Source of the DNA: CAJQHT01 sp038123275
GTDB taxonomy: Bacteria > Pseudomonadota > Alphaproteobacteria > Rickettsiales > UBA1997
DNA: 64,000 bases
NCBI GenBank assembly: GCA_038123275.1
Contig: JAYORG010000002.1
Coordinates: forward strand, 112,998-176,997
Direction: 5' to 3'
The position numbers and the translations under genes were made by a program. Shown here one piece after another: positions 17,109 to 26,286 of this stretch. A model generated the notes under the pieces. It did no database searches and was not told the origin of the DNA. It saw only the letters and a list, made by a program, of their open reading frames with translations. Within the stretch, counting starts at the first letter, position 1. Each line of letters begins with the position of its first letter.

Positions 17109-17309
17109 AGGATTATATCACATTGCTAGCAAATTTATTTCCTAATTTTTTAATAAAATCCTTTGAAAATTAATATTTTTCAGTCTAACATCCCTTGGTT
17201 TTAGTTACTGCAATAGGCTAAATGCTTTAATATTTTCCATCGTGGCTTTAAAACAAGGTGTAGCATTGGCAATCGGTGCTTAAATTTAATTTAATAATTT
17301 AATAATTTA

Positions 17310-17843
17310 GTGCAAAAAAAAATCGTACAAAAATCTTTTGGAAAATCTTTTAGGGTTAATAATATTATTACTTCTCAAAAAGTTAGGGTCATTGATGAAA
17401 GTGGTAATATGCTTGGAGTTATGGATTTACAAGCTGCCTTAGAATTATCCAACAAAGCTGGTTTAGATTTAGTTGAAGTATCTCCAAATGTTAATCCTCC
17501 AGTTTGCAAAATCACCAATTTTGGCAAGATGAAATATGAGATGCAAAAGAAAGCAAGTGATTCAAAAAAGAAACAAAAGGTTGTTGAAACCAAGGAAGTA
17601 AAATTATCTTTAAATATTGGTGACGGTGATTATGATGTAAAATTAAGACAAGTTGCTAGATTTATTGAAAAAGGCGATAAAGTAAAAATCTCAATGAGAA
17701 TGAAAGGTAGAGAAATGACACATCTTGATTTGGCTACAAAAATGATGGAAAGAGTTGCTAAGGATATTGAAGGATTTGCTAAATTTGAAATTATGCCAAA
17801 GATGGAAGGCAGACAGATGGTTGGAATTGTAATTAAAAAGTAG
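17310..17843 (+). CDS. infC: Translation initiation factor IF-3
   Basis: A 177-residue IF-3 that binds the 30S subunit and secures start-codon selection. The N-terminal domain has FRVNNIITSQKVRVIDESGN and AALELSNKAGLDLVEVSPN. The C-terminal domain has EVKLSLNIGDGDYDVKLRQ and RMKGREMTHLDLATKMMERV. The start is GTG at 17310; a rare in-frame ATC four codons later is another possibility, since infC often uses a rare start codon for autoregulation. The usual followers rpmI and rplT are absent; gdhB follows instead. The 201 bases upstream hold no recognisable gene. Confidence 0.97.
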   Translation: MQKKIVQKSFGKSFRVNNIITSQKVRVIDESGNMLGVMDLQAALELSNKAGLDLVEVSPNVNPPVCKITNFGKMKYEMQKKASDSKKKQKVVETKEVKLSLNIGDGDYDVKLRQVARFIEKGDKVKISMRMKGREMTHLDLATKMMERVAKDIEGFAKFEIMPKMEGRQMVGIVIKK

Positions 17844-17951
17844 ATGTAATTTAAAAATAACTAGGAATATTTTATTAGATCTACTAATAATAGATTTAAA
17901 TATGGCCGCAAATTATTTTTTTGCATAAATTTATAACAAATAAAATTTAAG

Positions 17952-20900
17952 ATGGGATCTATCGTCGATAAATTAATAGCTATTGTTAAAAAAAAGAAAG
18001 TTAGTAAAGACCTTCTATTTGAAAAGTATCTTAAAGTATTTTATGGCGAATCTAGCGCTAATGATTTAGAAGACTACCCTAGTGATAGCCTTGTAAAATT
18101 ATGTTTATCTAGTTTCAAATTATTTTCTAAAAAATCTAAAGAAGAATTCAAAGTTAGAATTTATAATCCAACAATTGACTCGGACGGTTTTGAATCTGAG
18201 TTTACTATATTAGATGTTGTTAATAATGATGCTCCATTTTTAGTTGATTCTGTTATTATGCAGTTTGATAAAATGGGTATTGAGGTTAAAAATGTAATTC
18301 ATCCAATTTTTGCCGCACAAAGATCAAACAATGGAGAATTAAGCAGTTTAGACTCAAAAGGTGAAGATCATGAATCAGTGATACAGCTTCATTTAGCTCA
18401 TATATCATCTCAAAAAGAGTTAAAGGAAATAGAAATTTGCCTAAAAAAAATATTGGAGTCAGTGCATCTAGTCGTTAAGGATTGGAAAAATATAGTTACA
18501 ATAGCTAGAAAATCAGGTGAGGAGTTAAGTAAAGTTAAAAAATCAAAACTAGATGTTGAAGAGGTTAAAAAATTTGTCCAATGGATATGTGATGATAGTT
18601 TTATATTTTTAGGTTCTTGTGAATATGACCTAGTTACAAAAGATGGAAAGTACACTTTAGAAGAGGTTAAAAAAAATAATCTTGGTATCTTTAGGTCAAA
18701 ACATAGTGAGATAAAGCCTAACCCATCTGATTATTCAGTTAAAGATGTTCATGATCTTGTGAAGAATCCTTACTTGGTTGAAGTTTTAAAATCTCGTTAC
18801 AAGTCACAAATTCATAGAAGTGTAAATGCTGAAAGGATAAGAGTGCAAAAATTTAATGATAAAGGTGAGGTAACCGGTGAATATCGTTTTATAGGTTTAT
18901 TTACTTCTTCTGTTTATTATCAAAGTGCTGATTTAATACCAATTATTCGTAAAAAAATTACTAGAATAATAAAAGAGGCTAATTTTAAGCCTCATGGGCA
19001 CAGCGCTAAGGATTTAGCCTCAATTTTAGAGTCTTATCCAAGAGATGAATTATTTCAAATAGAGCATGAAGATTTACTTAGGATATCGTTGGGTATAGTT
19101 GCTATGTCTGGTAGGCCTATAGTTAGATTTTTTGCTAGGAATGATAAGTTTGAAAGATTTGTTAGCTGTCTAATTTTTATTCCAAGGGATCATTTTAATA
19201 CCTATGTAAAGGAAGAAATTCATCTTTTATTAGAAGAATGTTACAAAGGTGAAGTTCTTGGTTCTTATATTCAAGTTACTGAATCTAGTTTAACTAGATT
19301 ACATATAATTGTTAGGACTGATGACAATATTCCAAAAGTTAATTATAGCGAAATTGAAAATAAGATTGAAGATCTTAGTGAGTCTTGGGTTGATGATTTT
19401 AGACAAGAGGTTAGTGAGAAATTTGATAGAAAAATAGCTAAAGAGATAATTCATAATTATCAAAATGCTTTTTCAATAAGTTATACTCATAGATTTGATG
19501 CTAAAGCAGCTCTGTATGATATATCTTCTATTAATAAAGCTATTAGCGAGCACGGGTTGGTATTTGATTTATATAAGTCATCCTCTACTACCGATGATGC
19601 TAGTGAAATTAAAATTTATACTATTGACAAAAAACTACAGCTTTCAGATGTAATGCCAGTTCTTGATAGTTTTGGTTTTAATATTATTCATGAGCATACT
19701 TACTTGGTTTCACCAAAGCATTGTGATAGAGTTTGGGTTCACTATTTTAACGTTAATTTAAGTAAATCTGGTGATAAGTTAACTTCTCAAATAATAGATA
19801 ATTTTAGAGATACAATTAGCAAGATATATCAAGGTAAAGCCCAGATTGGTCATTTAAATAGAATGGTTGTAGCTGCTAATTTAAATAATAGAAAAATTTC
19901 CTTGCTTAGGGCATATAGTAAATATTTATACCAAGCTGGTTTTAGATATAGTCAGAAATACATTTCTGATACATTAGTTAAATATCGCGATACTACTAAG
20001 CTAATTATTGAGTTATTTGATGTCAAATTTAATCCATCAAGTAAAGATCGCCAAAATACAATTTCTAAAATTTCTGACCAAATAGAGAAAAATTTAGTAA
20101 AAGTTACAGATAGTACGGATGATTTAATCTTGCAAAGATTTGTTAACATAGTAGAAGCAACCATTAGAACTAATTTTTTCCAATTAGATGATTCTAATCA
20201 ATTTAAAGATTACATATCTTTCAAATTTGATTGTTCTAAAATTCAAGATTTAGCATTACCGGTGCCATATGCTGAGATTTTTGTATTTTCTAATGATGTT
20301 GAGGGTGTTCATTTGCGTGGCGGTAAGGTTGCACGTGGAGGACTTCGTTGGTCAGATCGTCACGAGGATTTTAGAACTGAAGTTTTAGGTTTAATGAAAG
20401 CCCAAATGACTAAAAATGCCGTTATTGTTCCAGTGGGCTCTAAGGGTGGTTTTATAGTTAAAACTGATACTTCTAATATGAGTAGAGAAGAGATAGCAGA
20501 GGTTGGAGTTAAATGTTATAAAACTTTCTTAAAGGGAATATTAGATATTACTGACAATGTAGTTGATGGTAAAATAGTTTACCCAGATAATGTTGTAAGA
20601 TATGATGAGTCTGATCCTTATCTGGTTGTTGCCGCAGATAAAGGCACGGCAACTTTTTCTGATATTGCTAATGATATTTCATCTCAATATAATTTTTGGT
20701 TAGGTGATGCCTTTGCTTCAGGTGGTTCTGTTGGCTATGATCACAAAAAGATGGGAATTACTGCAAAAGGAGCATGGATATCGGTTAAAAGACATTTTAG
20801 CGAAATGGGTATAGATACTCAGACACAAGATTTTACATGTGCTGGTATTGGAGATTTATCAGGAGATGTATTTGGTAATGGTATGTTGCTTTCAAAGCAC

Positions 20901-22742
20901 ATTAAGTTAATAGCCTCTTTTAATCATTTACATATATTTTTGGACCCAAATCCAAATATTGCCACATCTTATAAAGAGAGGCAAAGAATGTTTAATTTAC
21001 CAAGGTCTAGTTGGGCCGATTATAATTCAAAGCTTATATCAAAAGGTGGGGGAATTTTTGAAAGAAGTGCTAAAACTATTAAATTATCAAAGGAAATTAA
21101 AAAAGTTTTAGATATTGAAGAATCTTCATTAACTCCAGATGAATTAATTGTGGCAATTTTAAAATCTCCAGTTGATTTGCTGTGGAATGGTGGAATTGGA
21201 ACTTATATTAAGGCGGTAAATGAAAGCCATATGGATGTTGGTGATAGAGTTAATGATGTAGTTAGGATAAATGGAGCCGATCTAAGATGTAAAGTAGTTG
21301 GAGAAGGTGGTAATCTTGGTCTAACCCAGCAAGGTCGTATTGAATATGCTATGAATGGCGGTAGAATTAATACCGATTCTATGGATAATTCTGCTGGTGT
21401 GGATTGCTCAGATCATGAGGTTAATATTAAGATTGCTTTAACACAAGCCATGAAGTCAGGAAAGATTTCTTTAAAGCAAAGAAATAAGATTTTGGAGTCA
21501 ATGACCAATGAGGTTGAAGATTTAGTACTAGATGACAATATACTCCAAACTCAAACAATAACCATGTCTCAATCTAAGGGTCCTATAGCACTTGGTGATC
21601 ATGCTAGATTTTTAGAGAGATTAGAAAAGATAGGGTTATTAAACCGTAAAGTTGAATTTTTGCCAAGTCAAAAGCAAATAGACAAAAAACAGTCTGATAA
21701 AGTAGGAATGAGTAGGCCAGAGTTATGTATTATGCTTTCTTATTCAAAAATGGATTTATATAATAATCTCATAAATTCTAGCTTGGTTAAAGACAAGTAT
21801 TTTGAGAAAATGCTCTTTAGTTATTTTCCAAAGGTCTTGCAAAAAGATTTTAAAAATGAAATTATTACTCATCAATTAAGATCTGAAATTATTGCTACAC
21901 AAATTGCCAATATGGTCGTAGGAAGGTTAGGTATTAGTTTTGTTAGTCAGGTTGCTAGAGATAATGGTTTTAAAATTGCTGATATTGCTCGTAATATTAT
22001 AATAGTTTTTGAGTCATTTAAATTAGAAGATATTTGGCAAGAAATAGAATCTTTAGATAATAAAAAAGTTCCAGTTCAGATTCAAGTTAGAATGTTTTCA
22101 GCAACTAATAAGTTGCTTGAAAGGTCAGTATTATGGTTGCTTAGAAATCTTAAATCAAAAGATATAACTTCTACGGTTAATAAGCTTAGACCTATGATTG
22201 ATAAGTTATCAGCTAATTTAGAAAATTTATTAGCCGGAGCTTCAAAAGAAGCCTATTATAAAAATGTTGATGCTTATCAAAAATGTGGAATTAATACAGA
22301 TTTAGCAAAGAAAGTTTCTGCTATGGATCCTCTAGGTTCTGCTTATGACATTATTGATGTTAGTGAAAAATCTAAGGTTAGTATTAATGTTACAGGTCAA
22401 ATTTACTTTAAGGTAGGAACTAGAATTCATCTAAAATGGTTAAGAACAAGAATTTCTAATTCAAGTGTAGATAATTATTGGCAAAGAATTTCTACCAAAA
22501 CTATATTAGAAGATCTTTATAATTATCAGATGAGAATAACAAAAAGTGTTGTAAATTATAGTTGTAAAGGTAAAAAATCTTGTAATAGTAATGAAGCTCT
22601 TGATAAATGGATTGAGAGTGAAGATTTCTTAATTGAAAGATATGATAGATTTATTAATGATTTTAAATCTCAAGTACATCCTGATTTATCCATGTTTATT
22701 GTGGCCCTAAATAGAATAAAAGCTTTAATATCTAAAATTTAG
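17952..22742 (+). CDS. gdhB: NAD-specific glutamate dehydrogenase, large (180-kDa) type
   Basis: This 1596-residue enzyme converts glutamate and NAD+ to 2-oxoglutarate, ammonia and NADH, feeding the TCA cycle. In obligate intracellular Rickettsiales, host glutamate is a main carbon source. The N-terminal half (about 1-720) carries the ACT-like regulatory domains of the large GDH family. The catalytic core near residue 795 shows GGLRWSDRHEDFRTEVLGLM and KNAVIVPVGSKGGF, and the nucleotide-binding part shows GADLRCKVVGEGGNLGLTQQ. Length agrees with the family (about 1600). The last base of its TAG stop is also the first base of tRNA-Leu. Confidence 0.97.
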   Translation: MGSIVDKLIAIVKKKKVSKDLLFEKYLKVFYGESSANDLEDYPSDSLVKLCLSSFKLFSKKSKEEFKVRIYNPTIDSDGFESEFTILDVVNNDAPFLVDSVIMQFDKMGIEVKNVIHPIFAAQRSNNGELSSLDSKGEDHESVIQLHLAHISSQKELKEIEICLKKILESVHLVVKDWKNIVTIARKSGEELSKVKKSKLDVEEVKKFVQWICDDSFIFLGSCEYDLVTKDGKYTLEEVKKNNLGIFRSKHSEIKPNPSDYSVKDVHDLVKNPYLVEVLKSRYKSQIHRSVNAERIRVQKFNDKGEVTGEYRFIGLFTSSVYYQSADLIPIIRKKITRIIKEANFKPHGHSAKDLASILESYPRDELFQIEHEDLLRISLGIVAMSGRPIVRFFARNDKFERFVSCLIFIPRDHFNTYVKEEIHLLLEECYKGEVLGSYIQVTESSLTRLHIIVRTDDNIPKVNYSEIENKIEDLSESWVDDFRQEVSEKFDRKIAKEIIHNYQNAFSISYTHRFDAKAALYDISSINKAISEHGLVFDLYKSSSTTDDASEIKIYTIDKKLQLSDVMPVLDSFGFNIIHEHTYLVSPKHCDRVWVHYFNVNLSKSGDKLTSQIIDNFRDTISKIYQGKAQIGHLNRMVVAANLNNRKISLLRAYSKYLYQAGFRYSQKYISDTLVKYRDTTKLIIELFDVKFNPSSKDRQNTISKISDQIEKNLVKVTDSTDDLILQRFVNIVEATIRTNFFQLDDSNQFKDYISFKFDCSKIQDLALPVPYAEIFVFSNDVEGVHLRGGKVARGGLRWSDRHEDFRTEVLGLMKAQMTKNAVIVPVGSKGGFIVKTDTSNMSREEIAEVGVKCYKTFLKGILDITDNVVDGKIVYPDNVVRYDESDPYLVVAADKGTATFSDIANDISSQYNFWLGDAFASGGSVGYDHKKMGITAKGAWISVKRHFSEMGIDTQTQDFTCAGIGDLSGDVFGNGMLLSKHIKLIASFNHLHIFLDPNPNIATSYKERQRMFNLPRSSWADYNSKLISKGGGIFERSAKTIKLSKEIKKVLDIEESSLTPDELIVAILKSPVDLLWNGGIGTYIKAVNESHMDVGDRVNDVVRINGADLRCKVVGEGGNLGLTQQGRIEYAMNGGRINTDSMDNSAGVDCSDHEVNIKIALTQAMKSGKISLKQRNKILESMTNEVEDLVLDDNILQTQTITMSQSKGPIALGDHARFLERLEKIGLLNRKVEFLPSQKQIDKKQSDKVGMSRPELCIMLSYSKMDLYNNLINSSLVKDKYFEKMLFSYFPKVLQKDFKNEIITHQLRSEIIATQIANMVVGRLGISFVSQVARDNGFKIADIARNIIIVFESFKLEDIWQEIESLDNKKVPVQIQVRMFSATNKLLERSVLWLLRNLKSKDITSTVNKLRPMIDKLSANLENLLAGASKEAYYKNVDAYQKCGINTDLAKKVSAMDPLGSAYDIIDVSEKSKVSINVTGQIYFKVGTRIHLKWLRTRISNSSVDNYWQRISTKTILEDLYNYQMRITKSVVNYSCKGKKSCNSNEALDKWIESEDFLIERYDRFINDFKSQVHPDLSMFIVALNRIKALISKI

Positions 22743-22839
22743 CGGTCGTGGTGGAATTGGTAGACACGCAACGTTGAGGTCGTTGTTCTCAATTATGGGA
22801 TTGGAAGTTCAAGTCTTCTCGACCGCACCAATTTAGCGG
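22736..22839 (+). repeat. 10-bp direct repeats bracketing tRNA-Leu
   Basis: AATTTAGCGG occurs at 22736-22745, spanning the gdhB end and the tRNA start, and again at 22830-22839, immediately after the tRNA. The second copy starts with the last A of CCA. Confidence 0.6.
22742..22830 (+). tRNA. tRNA-Leu (anticodon GAG)
   Basis: An 89-nt class II tRNA. GCGGTCG pairs with CGACCGC in the acceptor arm, the anticodon loop is TTGAGGT, a variable arm is present, and CCA is encoded at 22828-22830. Its first G is the last base of the gdhB stop codon, so it is probably cut from the gdhB transcript or transcribed from a promoter inside gdhB. Confidence 0.97.
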
Positions 22840-22862
22840 CAATATTTTGATTTTGCTAAATT
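22830..22862 (+). terminator. Hairpin after tRNA-Leu
   Basis: AATTTAGC (22830-22837) pairs with GCTAAATT (22855-22862) around a 17-base loop. A long U run is lacking, so this is a weak terminator candidate or a processing signal. Confidence 0.35.
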
Positions 22863-22891
22863 AATTAAAAATAATAAATTAAATAAAAATT

Positions 22892-24013
22892 ATGAAAATC
22901 TTAGTTCTAAAAGAAAAAAATGCTAATGAGAGAAGAGTATCTCTAACCCCTGACTTAATTTCTAAATATAATAAATTAGGTTATGAAATATCAGTTGAAT
23001 CTGGAGCAGGTGAAAATAGCAATATTACTGATAAAGATTTTAAAGATGCTGGAGCTAAAATTGTTAAAGACATAAAAACAGATGTAGCAAATGCTGATAT
23101 TATTTTAACTGTTCAAACTCCTAGCCAGGAAGATATTAAAAAATTATCTAAAGTAAAGAAAGGCGCTATGTTACTTGGAAGTTTAAGCCCGTATACACAA
23201 AAAAGTAGTGTTGAGATTTATGGTGAATATAACATTTCTGCCATTGCTGCAGAATTATTTCCAAGAATTACTAGAGCCCAATCAATGGATATTTTATCAT
23301 CTCAAAGTAATTTAGCAGGATACAGAGCTGTTATTGATGGTGTTTATGAGCTAGAAACTGCAACCCCTATGATGATGACTGCCGCTGGAACTATCTCACC
23401 AGCAAAAATTATGATTATTGGTGCTGGTGTTGCTGGTTTACAAGCAATTGCAACTGCTAAAAGGCTTGGAGCAGTAGTGAGTGCTTTTGATGTTAGGGCA
23501 GTTGCTAAAGAACAAGTTGAGTCTTTGGGCGCTAAGTTTATTGAGGTAAAAAATACTGATGACGGAGAAACTAAAGGCGGATATGCTAAAGAAATGAGTG
23601 CTGAGTACAAGAAACGCCAAGAAAAGGCTATTTTTGATAATATCATCAAGCAAGATATTGTTATTACAACTGCTTTAATTCCAGGAAAGCCAGCTCCAAA
23701 AATTATTACTAAAGAAATGGTAAAAAATATGAAAGAGGGTTCGGTTATTATTGATATGGCAGCTCTTATGGGAGGCAATTGTGAATTGACCAAAAAAGAT
23801 GAAATAGTACAAAAAGACGGCGTTAAAATTATTGGTTACAGTAATATTCCAAGCAGAGTTGCACAAGATGCTTCTAAGCTTTATTCTAAAAATCTTTATA
23901 ACTTTATTGACTTAATAACTGATAAAGAAAAGAAGTCTATCAAATTAGATATGGAAGATGAAATAGTTAAATCTTCTTTAATTGCTCATCAAGGTAAGGT
24001 TCTTTTTAAATAA
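22892..24013 (+). CDS. pntAA: NAD(P) transhydrogenase subunit alpha part 1
   Basis: A 373-residue protein with the alanine dehydrogenase/PNT fold. The N-terminal domain starts MKILVLKEKNANERRVSLTP. The NAD(H)-binding Rossmann motif IIGAGVAGLQAIATAKRLGA lies near residue 175, and RITRAQSMDILSSQSNLAGY and ALIPGKPAPKIIT are typical PntAA stretches that separate it from alanine dehydrogenase. PntAA is the soluble NAD-binding subunit of the proton-translocating transhydrogenase that makes NADPH. The membrane subunits PntAB and PntB, normally just downstream, are missing here; mgtE follows after a structured 190-base gap. Confidence 0.93.
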   Translation: MKILVLKEKNANERRVSLTPDLISKYNKLGYEISVESGAGENSNITDKDFKDAGAKIVKDIKTDVANADIILTVQTPSQEDIKKLSKVKKGAMLLGSLSPYTQKSSVEIYGEYNISAIAAELFPRITRAQSMDILSSQSNLAGYRAVIDGVYELETATPMMMTAAGTISPAKIMIIGAGVAGLQAIATAKRLGAVVSAFDVRAVAKEQVESLGAKFIEVKNTDDGETKGGYAKEMSAEYKKRQEKAIFDNIIKQDIVITTALIPGKPAPKIITKEMVKNMKEGSVIIDMAALMGGNCELTKKDEIVQKDGVKIIGYSNIPSRVAQDASKLYSKNLYNFIDLITDKEKKSIKLDMEDEIVKSSLIAHQGKVLFK

Positions 24014-24017
24014 TTCT

Positions 24018-24105
24018 GGACTTACTTTGAAAAGTAGAGTTTGCAATAGCATATAATAGGTTAGTAAAAAAAGGTTATACTACCTGTAGTGATTTACGTA
24101 AGTCC
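24018..24105. repeat. Palindromic element between pntAA and mgtE
   Basis: GGACTTAC at 24018-24025 is inverted at 24098-24105 (GTAAGTCC). A nested hairpin, AGGTTAGTA/TACTACCT, lies at about 24058-24083. The roughly 88-base unit has ends resembling those of small insertion-sequence derivatives, and it occupies most of the 193-base intergenic gap. A further ATAGGT/ACCTAT stem lies near 24175-24193, close to the mgtE start. Confidence 0.5.
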
Positions 24106-24206
24106 CAAATTTAATGTATTTAGGACATTATCTAAGCTTATTATCTTGCTTTTTATTGAAGGTTATTTAATTTTTATAGGTCTTTAAACCTATTTTCCAA
24201 GAGCTC

Positions 24207-25568
24207 ATGATGGATAAAGAAAATTACAATCTTAATGAAAAGATCAAATTAGAAATATTAGAGTTTCTTGAGAATAATTCTAAGAAGAATGTTAATAAAA
24301 TATTCTTTGATTTACATCCAGCTAATCAGTCAGACCTAATATCAGCAATCTCATCAGAGGACAGGGAGAAGCTTTTACTTTTTGTTGGCGCTAATATTGA
24401 TGCGCAGTTTTTATCTTATTTAGAAAATGACCTTAAGAGTGAAGTTATAGAGTTTTTAGGTGCAAAAAATAGTGCCAAAGCCATTAATAAGCTAGAGGTT
24501 GATGATGCTGTCGAAATTATTGAAGATTTAAAAGATGATGGAATTAATAAAATTTTAAACCATGTTCCAAAAGTAAAAAGAAATGAAATAAAAGAGGTAT
24601 TATCATACAGTGAAGATACTGTTGGTAGGGTAATGCATCAAGATTTTATTGCTCTTCATAAGGACTGGACTGTTGCCCAGGCAACGCGTCATTTGCAAGA
24701 CCATCAAGATTTGCCTGACGACTTTCATTATGTTATAATTGTTGATGATAACTATTCGCCAATTTCAGAAATACCTGTTAGCAAGATTTTGGTTAGCAGA
24801 AAAAATACTTTAATATCAAACATCATGTCAGATGAGATTGATTTAAAGAAAATTAATGTCAACTCTGACCAAGAAGATGCTGCCAGATTGTTTAGTAAAT
24901 ATTCTTTAACTTATACTCCAGTTGTTGATGATAATGACATTTTAGTTGGAGCCATTTCAGTTGGTGATGTAGTTGATATTATTGAAGAAGAGGCCGAAGA
25001 GGATTTATTATTGCTTGGTGGTATTAATAATAGTAATTTATATTCTTCATCATTTTTAACGGCTAGATCTAGGGCTCCTTGGCTTCTTACTAGTTTAATT
25101 ACAACTTCATTAGCAGTTATTATTATTGCTTTATTTTCTCAGCAAATTCAAAAGGCTGTTGTTTTAGCTGTTTTATTACCAGTAATTGCATCATTAGCTG
25201 GAAATGCTGGCACTCAGGCTTTGACGGTATTAGTTAGAAGTATTGCTACTAATGAAATTAATAATATTGGCGCTGTAAAAGTTTTATTTAAAGAGGTTTG
25301 GGTTGGCTCTTTAAATGGTTTATTCTTATCCATTACGGCTGGAGTTGTTTGTTATTTATGGCAAGATAACCTATCTTTAAGCTTTATTTTAAGTGTGGCT
25401 ATATTTTTGACAATAATTTTGGCTGGATTTTTTGGAGCAATTATTCCAATATTACTTAACAAAATGAAGTTTGATCCGGCAATTTCTTCCGGAGTCTTTC
25501 TTATTGCTATTACCGACACTAGCTCATTTTTGATATTTCTAGGGTTGGCATCAATATTTATTTTATAA
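24207..25568 (+). CDS. mgtE: Magnesium transporter MgtE
   Basis: A 453-residue protein with the full MgtE plan. An N-terminal superhelical MgtE_N domain (about 20-130) is followed by two CBS domains (about 135-260: VGRVMHQDFIALHKDWTVAQ and TYTPVVDDNDILVGAISVGD). The C-terminal pore domain has five membrane segments with the PVIASLAGNAGTQALTVLVR signature. MgtE is a Mg2+ channel gated by cytoplasmic Mg2+ through the N and CBS domains. Two adjacent ATGs (24207 and 24210) could start it. It ends one base before the DUF2610 gene and is therefore probably co-transcribed with it. Confidence 0.96.
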   Translation: MMDKENYNLNEKIKLEILEFLENNSKKNVNKIFFDLHPANQSDLISAISSEDREKLLLFVGANIDAQFLSYLENDLKSEVIEFLGAKNSAKAINKLEVDDAVEIIEDLKDDGINKILNHVPKVKRNEIKEVLSYSEDTVGRVMHQDFIALHKDWTVAQATRHLQDHQDLPDDFHYVIIVDDNYSPISEIPVSKILVSRKNTLISNIMSDEIDLKKINVNSDQEDAARLFSKYSLTYTPVVDDNDILVGAISVGDVVDIIEEEAEEDLLLLGGINNSNLYSSSFLTARSRAPWLLTSLITTSLAVIIIALFSQQIQKAVVLAVLLPVIASLAGNAGTQALTVLVRSIATNEINNIGAVKVLFKEVWVGSLNGLFLSITAGVVCYLWQDNLSLSFILSVAIFLTIILAGFFGAIIPILLNKMKFDPAISSGVFLIAITDTSSFLIFLGLASIFIL

Positions 25569-25569
25569 T

Positions 25570-26286
25570 ATGGTTAAGAAAATAACGGTTAATTGTAGTT
25601 TTTCTGGAAGTCAACAACCAGTTACATTTTATATTGGAGATAGTGCTGTTGAAAAGAATCCTATTGGTTTTCAGAGTAAATGGTTAGATGAGACAAAAGG
25701 TGGTTCTGTGCCTTCAAAGTTAATGGATTCTCTTGTTAAAATTAAAGCAATATCTGATGAACATCAAATTCCTTTTGAAGATTTATATGATCATGTAATT
25801 AAAGAAATTGAGAGTGGCAAAACATTGCAGGATGTTAATATAAGCAATCAAGAAAAAACTAAGGCAATAAAAGAGAGTGAAGCTCAGGACTTAGATCCGG
25901 ATGAGGAAGTTAGCAAAGAAGTTAAAGAGGAAGATGTAGAGGTTAAGGAGGTTGTTCAAGAGAATATTCAAGCAGTTATTAATAAAGAAGATGATGATGA
26001 AGATGAAGAAGATGAAGAAGATGATGAAGAAGATGAAGAAGATGATGAAGAAGATGAAGAAGATGAAGAAGATGATGAAGATGATGATGATGATGAAGAT
26101 GATGAAGATGAAGAAGATGAAGAAGATGAAGATGATGATGAAGATGATGATGAAGAAGATGAAGAAGATGAAGAAGATGAAGATGAATATGATTATGATG
26201 AAGATGATGAAGATGATGAAGATGAGCATGACGAAGAAGGCGATAATAATATCAAGGAAGAAAGTAAGGAGATTAAAAGTGAGTAA
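25570..26286 (+). CDS. DUF2610 protein with long acidic tail
   Basis: A 238-residue protein. Residues 1-95 match DUF2610 (VKKITVNCSFSGSQQPVTFY, FQSKWLDETKGGSVPSKLMD), a small domain of unknown function common in Rickettsiales. After a Glu/Lys linker, about residues 138-225 are almost entirely Asp and Glu, encoded by GAT and GAA triplets that form a microsatellite. It starts one base after mgtE, and its last eight bases overlap the ddl start. The acidic tail might bind cations or basic proteins, but that is speculation. The triplet tract is expected to vary in length between strains. Confidence 0.8.
   Translation: MVKKITVNCSFSGSQQPVTFYIGDSAVEKNPIGFQSKWLDETKGGSVPSKLMDSLVKIKAISDEHQIPFEDLYDHVIKEIESGKTLQDVNISNQEKTKAIKESEAQDLDPDEEVSKEVKEEDVEVKEVVQENIQAVINKEDDDEDEEDEEDDEEDEEDDEEDEEDEEDDEDDDDDEDDEDEEDEEDEDDDEDDDEEDEEDEEDEDEYDYDEDDEDDEDEHDEEGDNNIKEESKEIKSE
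25986..26235 (+). repeat. GAT/GAA triplet microsatellite
   Basis: About 250 bases of nearly pure GAT and GAA codons encode the Asp/Glu tail. In the next frame the tract reads as Lys/Met and stays open into ddl. Confidence 0.85.

Noticed and set aside
22892..24013. Alanine dehydrogenase instead of pntAA
   Set aside because: Motifs such as ALIPGKPAPKIIT and the RITRAQSMDILSSQ stretch fit transhydrogenase alpha; overall length fits both.
25952..26278. Upstream extension of ddl reading as Lys/Met repeats
   Set aside because: It is the acidic GAT/GAA tract read in another frame; the GTG at 26279 has a good ribosome-binding site and matches the family N-terminus.
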